Shown here piece by piece: positions 8,059-16,631 of a DNA stretch of 36,882 bases; position 1 is the first letter of the stretch, and every line of letters begins with the position of its first letter. This stretch comes from Methylophilaceae bacterium (GTDB lineage Bacteria; Pseudomonadota; Gammaproteobacteria; Burkholderiales; Methylophilaceae): positions 1 through 36,882 of the forward strand of contig SPJO01000129.1 of NCBI GenBank assembly GCA_006844635.1, written 5' to 3'. The notes beneath the pieces were generated by a model. The model saw nothing but the letters and a program-made list of their open reading frames with translations. It was not told where the DNA came from and made no database searches. The position numbers were made by a program, and so were the translations under genes.

Positions 8059-8210
8059 TATCAGCTAAGGTGTTGCAATTTATAAAAAATTATCACAAGA
8101 TGAGCGAACATAGTAAAGCGTTTTATCGGTGTTTTAGTTAAATTGCACTAGCGGTAACGAGTGAAATTCAACAAAAATGACACACTTTGGTAATTAAGGA
8201 GGAGTAAAAA

Positions 8211-8594
8211 TTGGCGCAAGCAGATATTGCTGGTACTAAAGTCATGGTGATTGATGACAGTAACACGATCCGTCGCAGTGCAGAGCTGTTCCTTAAATCA
8301 GCTGGATGTGAAGTGATTTTGGCGGAAGATGGCTTTGATGCACTAGGCAAAATTGCAGACCAGCACCCGCAAGTAATTTTTGTCGATATTATGATGCCAA
8401 GGTTAGATGGCTATCAGACATGTACGCTAATAAAACGCAATGATCGGTTTAATTCGACACCAGTCATTATGCTGTCGAGCAAGGATGGCTTGTTTGATCG
8501 AGCAAGAGGTCGTATGGCTGGTTCTGACCAGTATTTAACAAAGCCTTTTACGCAAGAGAGTTTAGTAGAAGCAGTTAGCACCTATGCTAAATAA
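8211..8594 (+). CDS. pilG: Response regulator PilG (CheY-like)
   Basis: 127 residues, one REC domain. Acidic pocket IDD (14-16), phospho-acceptor D59 in VIFVDIMMPRLDGYQ, SS (89-90) and K111 in DQYLTKPF. The stretch KDGLFDRARGRMAGSDQYL is highly characteristic of PilG. The start is a TTG at 8211, chosen because AAGGAGGAG lies 5 nt upstream and no ATG precedes the first beta strand. In the type IV pilus chemosensory pathway, PilG phosphorylated by ChpA promotes pilus extension and, in Pseudomonas, cAMP synthesis. First gene of pilG-pilH-pilI-pilJ-chpA; the next start is 24 nt downstream. Confidence 0.94.
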   Translation: MAQADIAGTKVMVIDDSNTIRRSAELFLKSAGCEVILAEDGFDALGKIADQHPQVIFVDIMMPRLDGYQTCTLIKRNDRFNSTPVIMLSSKDGLFDRARGRMAGSDQYLTKPFTQESLVEAVSTYAK

Positions 8595-8618
8595 TATTAA
8601 AGGTAGTTAGGAGAAATA

Positions 8619-8981
8619 ATGGCGATAGAAAAAGTATTGATTGTAGATGACTCGACAACAGATCGATTTTATTTGACGGAGTTGCTTGAGAATGAAGGTT
8701 TTCAAGTGGTCGCGCTAGAAAGCGGTGAAGCTTGCGTCGAAAAAGCGCCAGAGATTATGCCTGACCTAATCATTATGGACATTATCATGACTGGCTTGAG
8801 CGGTTTTCAAGCCACAAGATCATTAAGTAAGGATCCGAAAACGGCTGACATTCCGGTGATTTTATGCTCAGGGAAGTTGCAAGTGACTGATCATACTTGG
8901 GCTGCAAAGATGGGTGCGAAAGACTGCATCCAGAAGCCAATTGAATTGGCTGAACTAAAAGCAATTATTGAAAAACTATAA
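8619..8981 (+). CDS. pilH: Response regulator PilH (CheY-like)
   Basis: 120 residues, one REC domain. Acidic DD at 10-11, phospho-acceptor D54 in LIIMDIIMTGLSGFQATR, S84 in VILCSGK and K106 in IQKPIEL. GFQATRSLSKDP and the conserved Trp in TWAAKMGA point to PilH rather than PilG. The position-60 region reads MTGLSG instead of the usual MPGxxG, so the common Pro after the phosphorylation site is missing. PilH is thought to oppose PilG, by favouring retraction or by draining phosphate from ChpA. The ATG has AGGAG about 8 nt upstream. It is 24 nt after pilG and 17 nt before pilI. Confidence 0.92.
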   Translation: MAIEKVLIVDDSTTDRFYLTELLENEGFQVVALESGEACVEKAPEIMPDLIIMDIIMTGLSGFQATRSLSKDPKTADIPVILCSGKLQVTDHTWAAKMGAKDCIQKPIELAELKAIIEKL

Positions 8982-8998
8982 ACTAACGCATCAATACA

Positions 8999-9523
8999 AT
9001 GGCGACTGAAAAAGTAAAATTAAGAGATTACCAGCAAAGCATTCTAGATAAGCTGGAAATGATTAGGGAGGATGCATCTAATGTCCCTTCCAATTATTTA
9101 GGTGTTGAAATCAGTGGCAGAAATGTCTTGATTAATTTGCTTGATATTACTGAAACGCTTGTGATGACAGAGGTCGAGCCAGTTCCTTTGGTTAAGCCTT
9201 GGTTCATGGGTGTGACGAATGTGCGTGGTGTGTTGTATGCGATTAATGATTTGGGGCAGTTGCTTGATGAGCAAGCAACTGAAATATCATCTAATACTAG
9301 AATGTTATTAATTAGCGATGATATTTCTTCAAACATCGGATTTTTAGTCGACCGCTTAGTTGGTTTGAGAAACTTTGAGAAACTGAAGAAAAAGAAGAAA
9401 ACAGAAAAAACAGTTTGTTTTCAGCCTGAGCGCTATGAAGATGAGGAAGGCAATCTTTGGTATGTCCTAGATTGCGAACGATTGGTAAGTTCTAAAGAAT
9501 TTGAAGTGCCTTACGCAGTGTAA
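8999..9523 (+). CDS. pilI: CheW-like adaptor PilI
   Basis: 174 residues forming one CheW domain (about 35-165). The recognisable core is WFMGVTNVRGVLYAINDL, with NIGFLVDRLVGLRNFE further on. It couples the receptor PilJ to the kinase ChpA at the membrane array. A Lys run (about 129-136) in a loop is unusual for CheW. No clear Shine-Dalgarno sequence precedes the ATG, which is 17 nt after pilH, so translation is probably coupled. The 69-nt gap to pilJ is the longest in the cluster. Confidence 0.93.
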   Translation: MATEKVKLRDYQQSILDKLEMIREDASNVPSNYLGVEISGRNVLINLLDITETLVMTEVEPVPLVKPWFMGVTNVRGVLYAINDLGQLLDEQATEISSNTRMLLISDDISSNIGFLVDRLVGLRNFEKLKKKKKTEKTVCFQPERYEDEEGNLWYVLDCERLVSSKEFEVPYAV

Positions 9524-9592
9524 GGTGTTATTTTATTGATGATGTATTTTTAAGCTTGTTAGCAATTAGATAATTAGGCTAAAGGAAAGAAC

Positions 9593-11323
9593 ATGGCAGG
9601 GATAAAAGACTTTTTTGGTAGGTTGAAAGGTAAATTTTCGCGAAAACCGGCAGGGGGTGCTGGCGGTGAAAGTAGTGTTAGACAAATTATTACACCGATC
9701 CTATTGCTCTTTATTTTCGTAGCGGTTGCTTATTACGCGATTACACAAGTGCAGGTTAATGGTCCAATTTTCAACCAAATTAAAACGGTGGATGATTTGC
9801 GTAGTGACTTGTCACCACCGCCATTGTTTATTGTTGAGCCTTATGCGTTAGCGCAAAATATGCATTTGGCGTTAGTGGATGGTAATAATGATCGACTGCA
9901 ATCGCTTAAAGCACAATTTGAGTTGAACAAACAACGTTATGCGGATAGTGTAGGCCGTTGGAATAAAACACCATTGCCTAAAAGTTTGATTGCATCATAC
10001 CAATCTGTTGTAGCCTCTGGTGAGGACTTCTTTACGGTTTATGAGGATCAATTGTTACCAGCGTTGGCGTCGGGCTTCGTGGGGACTTCATCGCGTGCTT
10101 TGGTTGAGTTGGAAAAAGCTTATGTGGTGAATAATGAGCTGGTGCAATCATTCGTGCAAGGTTTGGAGAAAGAAAGTAAGCAGACAGCGTCTAACGCGAA
10201 TAACTTGTTACGTAACTTCTTGATTGGTTTGGGTTTGTTTTCATTGCTGATTGCGTTATTGATGTTCGTGATTGGTAGAAAACAGCAGGCGGCGACTGAT
10301 TCAGCGATGAAGTTGCTGGAAGATGATGGGCAAAATAACCAATTAGCCGTTTTAGAGTTGTTGGACGAGATGGGCGATTTGTCTGAAGGTGATTTGACGG
10401 TACGTGCGCAAGTGAAAGAGAATATTACTGGTGCGATTGCCGATTCTGTTAACTATACGATTGATAGCTTGCGTGATGTGGTGACGGAGATTAACCGTGC
10501 GACAGAGCAGGTGAACTCGGCAACAGGTGCTGCGCAAGGTACATCTACTGCGTTGCTTGAAGCGGCGGAAATGCAATCAGAGCAGATTCAGGATACAACA
10601 AAAGCGGTTAACGGGATGACGACTTCTATTTTGCAAGTGTCGACCAACGCGAACCAAGCTGCTGAGGTGGCGCAGCGTTCTTTGCAAGCTGCATCACAAG
10701 GTTCACAAGCGGTACAAAATACGATTGCTGGTATGAATGGTATTCGAGAGCAGATTCAAGAAACATCAAAACGAATTAAACGGTTGGGTGAGAGTTCACA
10801 AGAGATTGGTGAGATTGTTGAATTGATTTCTGACATTACTGAGCAAACTAATATTCTAGCGTTGAACGCTGCGATTCAGGCGGCATCTGCTGGTGAAGCG
10901 GGTCGAGGCTTTACGGTGGTTGCGGAGGAGGTTCAGCGACTTGCGGAACGTTCATCTGAAGCGACAAAACAAATTGGTGCGATTGTGAAAACGATTCAAA
11001 CCGATACCAATAGTGCGGTGGCCGCGATGGAGAAAAGTACCGAGGGTGTGGTTGAAGGTGCGAAGCTTTCAGATGCTGCGGGTCAAGCACTGACAGAGAT
11101 TGAAACCGTTACTAATAACTTGGCGCGATTGATTCAATCGATTTCAACAGCAACCGAAGCACAAACAGAGGCTGCGTCTCAAGTGACGCAGAATATGCAG
11201 CAAATTCAAGAGATTACGACACTAACAACTGATGGTACTAAGCAAACAACCGAGTCTATTGTGCAACTGACGGCACTGGCGGATGACTTACGTAAATCAG
11301 TTGCTGGCTTTAAGTTGTCATAA
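9593..11323 (+). CDS. pilJ: Methyl-accepting chemotaxis protein PilJ
   Basis: 576 residues. Order: basic cytoplasmic leader (1-30), TM1 about 33-52, periplasmic sensor about 53-207, TM2 about 208-228, a HAMP-like region about 240-295, then a long cytoplasmic coiled-coil signalling domain. The hairpin tip is intact (ITEQTNILALNAAIQAASAG, then EAGRGFTVVAEEVQRLAERS). The PilJ type is shown by the QAASAGEAGRG variant and by the neighbours. It senses a periplasmic or pilus signal and controls ChpA through PilI. The sensor of about 155 residues is roughly half that of Pseudomonas PilJ (682 residues in all), so it probably carries one four-helix module instead of two. AAAGGAA stands before the ATG. 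No pilK (CheR) or chpB (CheB) gene is in the window. Confidence 0.93.
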   Translation: MAGIKDFFGRLKGKFSRKPAGGAGGESSVRQIITPILLLFIFVAVAYYAITQVQVNGPIFNQIKTVDDLRSDLSPPPLFIVEPYALAQNMHLALVDGNNDRLQSLKAQFELNKQRYADSVGRWNKTPLPKSLIASYQSVVASGEDFFTVYEDQLLPALASGFVGTSSRALVELEKAYVVNNELVQSFVQGLEKESKQTASNANNLLRNFLIGLGLFSLLIALLMFVIGRKQQAATDSAMKLLEDDGQNNQLAVLELLDEMGDLSEGDLTVRAQVKENITGAIADSVNYTIDSLRDVVTEINRATEQVNSATGAAQGTSTALLEAAEMQSEQIQDTTKAVNGMTTSILQVSTNANQAAEVAQRSLQAASQGSQAVQNTIAGMNGIREQIQETSKRIKRLGESSQEIGEIVELISDITEQTNILALNAAIQAASAGEAGRGFTVVAEEVQRLAERSSEATKQIGAIVKTIQTDTNSAVAAMEKSTEGVVEGAKLSDAAGQALTEIETVTNNLARLIQSISTATEAQTEAASQVTQNMQQIQEITTLTTDGTKQTTESIVQLTALADDLRKSVAGFKLS

Positions 11324-11353
11324 TTTTCATCAGGAAAACTGGAGTATAACTAG

Positions 11354-14300
11354 GTGTCTGACAGCTTTGATATAGGCCCATTAACGTGGGTTCAAGACGA
11401 TATTAACCAGTCCCTTGACGCTGTTTTAGAAAGCGTTGAGAAATTAGGTGCGAATCCAAGTGAAACGGCTGATATGCGTTTTGCGCAAACGCATTTATAT
11501 CAAGCGTCTGGTGCATTGGATATGGTTGGCCTAGAAGGCTGCAAACTTTTCTGTAGCTATTTAGAGAAGCTCGCGGACAAGCTTGAAAAGCAAGAAGTGG
11601 ACGTGACCACTGAGTTGTTAGAGCATTTTACTAAAGCGCTGAAAACGCTCAAATACTATATTCAAGAATTATTAAACGGTTCTGCCGATATCCCTTTACG
11701 TTTATACCCAGTATTACAACCTATTACACAAGCATTAGATGAAGCGGTAGAAGAGAGTGCCTTCTTTTTCCCTGATACGAGTCATACTGTGCCAAAAGAC
11801 TTAGCTAGTCAGGAGTTTAGCGAAGAGGAATATGCGAGCTTTATCGCCAAGCAACGAACACAATTTCAGAAATCTTTGCTTACTTGGATGCAAGGAAAAG
11901 ACGAGAATGCAGTCAACAATATGGTTGAAGCCTTATCAGAGGTGATGTCAGCCCAGCATAAACCGAATGTCAAAACATTGTGGTGGGGTGCGAGTGCATT
12001 TGGTGAAACACTGGCGCAACCTGATGCCGTCGAAAGCATTTCTGCTAAAAAGCTTTGCCGTAAGCTCGACCAAGAGTTGAAACTATTAAGTGCTGGTGAA
12101 AATAAAGCGAACCCAGAGCTGCTACGTAGTTTATTGTATTTTGTTGCAATTAGTGATGTTGATAACGAACGTGTTAACCAAGTTAAGAAGACGTTCTCGC
12201 TCAATGATTTAGTCGAAACATCAGCGGCTAGCACGGGTGCTGGACTTTCCGATGAAAAAGAGTTGGGCACCGTAGGTGAGCTAAAAACTGCGATAGCTGC
12301 ATTACGTGAAATTTGGGAAGAAGTTTCTAACAAAATCAATTTTGATAACCTTGATGCCAATGAAGATGCTGCCCTGGTTGATTTAGACAATGTATTAATT
12401 ACTAAATTTGCTGATCAGTTGAGTGCGCGTTTGGATGATGCCAATTCATTGAGTCAAGCAGCTGTATCTGATTTATTTGTTGCGTTATCTGAAGCAGCGG
12501 TTGTCTTACGTGATGACAAAACCAAAACGACGCAGTATGCATTGATTGAAGTGGCAGCAGCGTTACATCTACTAGATGATGCATTAGTGCATTATCAGAA
12601 TTTAGATGGAGACATAGTTCAACATATGCAGTCTGAGGTTGAGCGCTTGAATGCAGTAGCAAAAGGGGAGACCTTAGATACTGTAGAAACAAAAGCGTCA
12701 GGTAGTTTAGATCGCGATACCGTTGAAGCAGTGACGAAAGATATTGATGAGTCACTCAAAGTGATTGAGCAAGCTTTAGATACTTACTTTAGAAACACTG
12801 AAGATAAGACGACATTAACGTTGACGCCAACACCGGTTAAACAAATGGCCGCTATTTTCGACATGTTGAGTTTGGAAACGCCAGCTGAAATCGTAAAAGC
12901 TTGTGGTCATTATATTCAGTATTTCCAACAGGACGATTACCAAGAGAATCAGGACGATTTTGAATTGGTTGCTGAAAGCCTCAGTATGATTGGCCTGTAT
13001 ACGAACGAGATGCCTAATGTAAGGCCTGAGTCAGATAAAGCGCTTGAGGGTGCATTAGAACGACTCAATGAAGCACTCGCAGCTACTGGCATCAGTTTTG
13101 AAGAGGATGAGGAACCAGCAGAGGACCCTGTCACCGTTATTACTCAAAAAGTTGAGAAAAAAGCGGAAGGTCGCAAAGTGCCAGAGGGGGATGTTGGCGA
13201 GAAAATACTGGATAAAGCATTTGATGATGAATTGGCTGATATTTATCTCACCGAGGCAGAAGAAGTGCTGGCACAGATTGCACAGCATTTACAAGCATTA
13301 CGTGTTGATGCAGAGCAGCATGAACCTGTTGTAGAAGTTAGACGCAGTTACCACACGTTAAAAGGTAGTGGTCGTACAGTAGGGCTCACCGGGCAAGCTG
13401 AGGTAGCGGCAAAAGTAGAGACTTTCTTAAATGGTGTGTTAGATAAACAAGAGCACTTGAAGCCTTTCCAGTTGACTAAATTGGAAGAGATCACTGCCGC
13501 ATTTGCCAGCTGGGCTGCTGCATTAAGAGCTAATGGTGAAGTACGTGTAGATCAAGCTTTTTGGCTGGATCAGGCAGGTATTCTATATCGCTCAGAACCG
13601 GCAGCAGAATCTAAGCCAGTAAGTGAAGCTACTGATGAGCAAGCGCCTGTTGCCACAGCTGTCTTAATTGACGGTAAGCGCGAGCTGAGCCGTCAGTTCT
13701 ACGAGATTTTTCTGAATGAGAGCATGCAAAATCTTTCTATCTTAGAACAAGATGTTGCTAAGCTAACAGACAATACAGTCCATGCACCAGAAACAAAAGC
13801 ACGTCATGCGGTACATACCTTAGCGAGTAACGCACTTGCTGCAGGTTTTACGCCCATGGGTGAGTTAGGCCGTGCATTAGAAAACTGGCTAGATGAAGTG
13901 GCGGATATTTGGGTGTCTGATGAACACTTGCCACTGTATACCAAGGCGACTAAGGCCATTGCAAAAATGTGGCAATCAGTTTCGGAGTTGAAAACACCAC
14001 GTGCAGCAAGAGCGATTATCAAATCATTAGATGCTGCGTCAGAGAAAGCCAGCCAACATAAAGAACAAGAAGTCATTGACACGGTGCTTTATGATGGCGA
14101 ACAGGCAGAAGCAGAAGAAGCCGTCTCTACTGAAGTTGCTGAGGATTTAAATGAAATCCTTGAAGAAATCACACTGGACGTGACGGATATTGATGGTGAG
14201 GCACCGCCAGTAGAAGACAATGTGCAAGCAGTGCAGCCAGAAGAGGTAGAAGCTGAGGAAGAACAGCCTGAAGAAGTGGTTGTAGAAGCTGCTGACGACT

Positions 14301-16540
14301 CAACATTAATAGCAGACACATCTAAAGGCGAAACCAACCCTGAATTGCTAGCGCTATTTACAGAGGAAGCTAACGAGATATTGCCACAAATTGGTAGTGA
14401 TTTACGTGCTTGGAAATCAAAACCAAAAACAAAAGAGCACTCGGATTCCTTACAACGGTCATTGCATACTTTAAAAGGTAGTGCGCGCATGGCGGCGCAG
14501 ACGGAAATTGGTAATATTGCACACGGGTTAGAAGAATATATTCTTAAAGTGAGTAAGAAAGTACCAACGGATGATGACTTTGAGAACATGTTCGTTGAGC
14601 TAGATAAGATTGCGAGTGTGTTTGAAGGTAAGCCTGTAGAGGTTGATAATGCAGCATCGGCAGTGAGTGTGGAAATGGAAGTCTCTACGCCTGAGGAAGA
14701 TGCTGAGCATATTGCTAGGGCCACAGACAGAAAAGCACAGTTCTTGCGGATGAAGGCTGAAGTGCTTGATCGGTTGATTAATGAGGCGGGTGAGGTGTCT
14801 ATTATTCGTTCGCGTATTGACCGAGAAATGCTTGGGTTCAAAAAGTCATCCCATGATTTGACCGACAGTTTGGTGCGTTTACGTAATTACCTACGTGAGT
14901 TAGAAATTGAAGCGGAAACGCAAATGCAATCACGCATGAATATTCTGCAAGAGTCTGACGAGTCATTTGACCCATTGGAGTTTGACCGTTTTACCAGATT
15001 ACAAGAGTTAACACGGATGATCGCGGAAAGCGTGAATGACGTGGGTACTATTCAAACTAACTTGTTAGACAATTTGGACCAAACTGAATCAGCGTTACAA
15101 GCTCAAAACCGCATGAGCCGTGATTTGCAACAAGGATTGATTGGCATTCGTATGTTGCCATTCCAGCAAATTTCAGAGCGGATGCAACGTATTGTTAGGC
15201 AAACTTCACGCGAGTTGAAAAAGTCCGTTGATCTTGTTATTGAAGGTGAGTCAACAGGTGTGGACCGTAGCGTGCTAGACCGCATTAGTGCGCCTTTAGA
15301 GCATTTACTGCGTAACTCTGTTGCACATGGTATTGAGAGTAAAACAGCGCGTAAAGCGAGTGGCAAGCCGCAAAATGGTACGATTCATATTAAAGTACAG
15401 ACGGTCAATGATGAAATTCATATTACCGTCAACGATGATGGTGCCGGTGTTGATCTCGAAAAAGTCAAGACCAAAGCGATTAATAACAATCTGCTAGATG
15501 CAAACGCCGATATCAATGAGGATGCACTGCTATCTGTTATTTTTGAACCTGGCTTTTCTACTGCAGAAGATGTTTCACAGATTGCAGGCCGTGGTGTGGG
15601 TTTAGATGTGGTGCGTAATGATATTAGTAGCCTTGGTGGCCGTATTGATATGTCTAGTGAGGCGGGTAAAGGTGCAACATTTAATATCTTCTTACCAGTG
15701 ACACAATCGGTTGCACAAGTATTGGTTGTGCGTACTGGTGAGGATGTCTTTGCGTTGCCAGTGGCCATGATTGAGCAAGCACAAAAAGTGAAGCGTAACG
15801 ATTTACTAGGCGCATACGCTGACGGCAAGGTTGAATGGAATGGTGTAAATTATGCATTTCATCATTTAGCTAAGCTGCTAGATCACCAAGACCATGAAGT
15901 CGAAGATTTACCTTATGCTTCTGTGCTGTTGCTAAGAAGTGGTGCACATACGATTGCCTTACACATTGACGAAGTCATTGGTAACCAAGAGGTTGTGATG
16001 AAAGAAATTGGTCCGCAATTGTCACGTGTACCTGGTATTGTTGGTGCAACTGTAACGGGTAACGGTGAAGTTGTATTGATTATTAACCCTGTACAAATTG
16101 CGAACAGGGAAGTGCTTTCAGTTGGTAGCGTGGGCGTTAAGAACGTTAAATCTAAAGCGAAGAAGGCAGCTAATAAATCGAGAGCATTGGTGGTTGATGA
16201 TTCACTCACGATGCGTAAAGTGTTGGGACGCTTGCTTGAACGTGAAGGCTTTGAAGTGCAAGTTGCTAATGATGGTATGGATGCGATGGAGTTATTGCAA
16301 ATTAGCACGCCAGATATTATCTTGACCGATATTGAGATGCCAAGAATGGATGGTTTTGGTTTGGCACGTAATATTCGTGATGATGAAAGAACGAAACATA
16401 CGCCATTAATTATGATTAGCTCGCGTACAGCAGACAAACATCAAAACTTAGCGACAGAAATTGGGGTAGATGCTTTCTTTGGTAAACCTGTACAAGATGA
16501 AGAGTTAGTTGCAAAAATGAAAGAGCTACTCAACCAATAA
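11354..16540 (+). CDS. chpA: Hybrid chemosensory histidine kinase ChpA (PilL)
   Basis: 1728 residues, start GTG 11354 with CTGGAG about 9 nt upstream. In order: degenerate Hpt-like module (H47 in THLYQASGALDMVG); a second helical module (about 160-270); a third (about 455-560); canonical Hpt with H667 in YHTLKGSGR; degenerate Hpt at 821 (HTLASNALAAGF, no Lys-Gly); acidic linker (about 915-985); canonical Hpt H1038 in LHTLKGSARM; dimerisation region; HATPase with N-box EHLLRNSVAHGIE (1316-1328), DDGAGVD, and FEPGFSTAEDVSQIAGRGVG; CheW domain (about 1450-1590); C-terminal REC with phospho-acceptor D1659. It autophosphorylates on Hpt histidines and passes phosphate to PilG, PilH and its own REC. 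Pseudomonas ChpA is larger with eight phospho-transfer modules, so this is a leaner version. Confidence 0.95.
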   Translation: MSDSFDIGPLTWVQDDINQSLDAVLESVEKLGANPSETADMRFAQTHLYQASGALDMVGLEGCKLFCSYLEKLADKLEKQEVDVTTELLEHFTKALKTLKYYIQELLNGSADIPLRLYPVLQPITQALDEAVEESAFFFPDTSHTVPKDLASQEFSEEEYASFIAKQRTQFQKSLLTWMQGKDENAVNNMVEALSEVMSAQHKPNVKTLWWGASAFGETLAQPDAVESISAKKLCRKLDQELKLLSAGENKANPELLRSLLYFVAISDVDNERVNQVKKTFSLNDLVETSAASTGAGLSDEKELGTVGELKTAIAALREIWEEVSNKINFDNLDANEDAALVDLDNVLITKFADQLSARLDDANSLSQAAVSDLFVALSEAAVVLRDDKTKTTQYALIEVAAALHLLDDALVHYQNLDGDIVQHMQSEVERLNAVAKGETLDTVETKASGSLDRDTVEAVTKDIDESLKVIEQALDTYFRNTEDKTTLTLTPTPVKQMAAIFDMLSLETPAEIVKACGHYIQYFQQDDYQENQDDFELVAESLSMIGLYTNEMPNVRPESDKALEGALERLNEALAATGISFEEDEEPAEDPVTVITQKVEKKAEGRKVPEGDVGEKILDKAFDDELADIYLTEAEEVLAQIAQHLQALRVDAEQHEPVVEVRRSYHTLKGSGRTVGLTGQAEVAAKVETFLNGVLDKQEHLKPFQLTKLEEITAAFASWAAALRANGEVRVDQAFWLDQAGILYRSEPAAESKPVSEATDEQAPVATAVLIDGKRELSRQFYEIFLNESMQNLSILEQDVAKLTDNTVHAPETKARHAVHTLASNALAAGFTPMGELGRALENWLDEVADIWVSDEHLPLYTKATKAIAKMWQSVSELKTPRAARAIIKSLDAASEKASQHKEQEVIDTVLYDGEQAEAEEAVSTEVAEDLNEILEEITLDVTDIDGEAPPVEDNVQAVQPEEVEAEEEQPEEVVVEAADDSTLIADTSKGETNPELLALFTEEANEILPQIGSDLRAWKSKPKTKEHSDSLQRSLHTLKGSARMAAQTEIGNIAHGLEEYILKVSKKVPTDDDFENMFVELDKIASVFEGKPVEVDNAASAVSVEMEVSTPEEDAEHIARATDRKAQFLRMKAEVLDRLINEAGEVSIIRSRIDREMLGFKKSSHDLTDSLVRLRNYLRELEIEAETQMQSRMNILQESDESFDPLEFDRFTRLQELTRMIAESVNDVGTIQTNLLDNLDQTESALQAQNRMSRDLQQGLIGIRMLPFQQISERMQRIVRQTSRELKKSVDLVIEGESTGVDRSVLDRISAPLEHLLRNSVAHGIESKTARKASGKPQNGTIHIKVQTVNDEIHITVNDDGAGVDLEKVKTKAINNNLLDANADINEDALLSVIFEPGFSTAEDVSQIAGRGVGLDVVRNDISSLGGRIDMSSEAGKGATFNIFLPVTQSVAQVLVVRTGEDVFALPVAMIEQAQKVKRNDLLGAYADGKVEWNGVNYAFHHLAKLLDHQDHEVEDLPYASVLLLRSGAHTIALHIDEVIGNQEVVMKEIGPQLSRVPGIVGATVTGNGEVVLIINPVQIANREVLSVGSVGVKNVKSKAKKAANKSRALVVDDSLTMRKVLGRLLEREGFEVQVANDGMDAMELLQISTPDIILTDIEMPRMDGFGLARNIRDDERTKHTPLIMISSRTADKHQNLATEIGVDAFFGKPVQDEELVAKMKELLNQ

Positions 16541-16552
16541 ATATCGCATGAT

Positions 16553-16587
16553 AAAAAAAGCCACTATTTTTATAGTGGCTTTTTTTT
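16553..16587 (+). terminator. Intrinsic terminator of the pilG-chpA operon
   Basis: GCCACTAT (16560-16567), loop TTTT, ATAGTGGC (16572-16579), followed by eight T and preceded by seven A. It lies about 12 nt after the chpA stop and separates the cluster from dnaE. Confidence 0.93.
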
Positions 16588-16631
16588 ATTTATTGTTAGA
16601 AAAAGACGGCAAGCGGGGTTAAAATATCCGG

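Larger units (their letters stand above)
7910..8210. other. Divergent intergenic region between the FIST gene and pilG
   Basis: 301 bp of AT-rich DNA without a gene. It holds one candidate promoter for each side (7926-7953 minus, 8030-8058 plus) and a strong Shine-Dalgarno AAGGAGGAG at 8197-8205 for pilG. Between the plus-strand promoter and pilG are about 145 nt with no strong hairpin that I can see. Confidence 0.7.

Noticed and set aside
14089..14841. Long open frame of 250 codons on the minus strand inside chpA
   Set aside because: Ser-rich, biased composition mirroring the chpA codons, no family features and no independent start signals.
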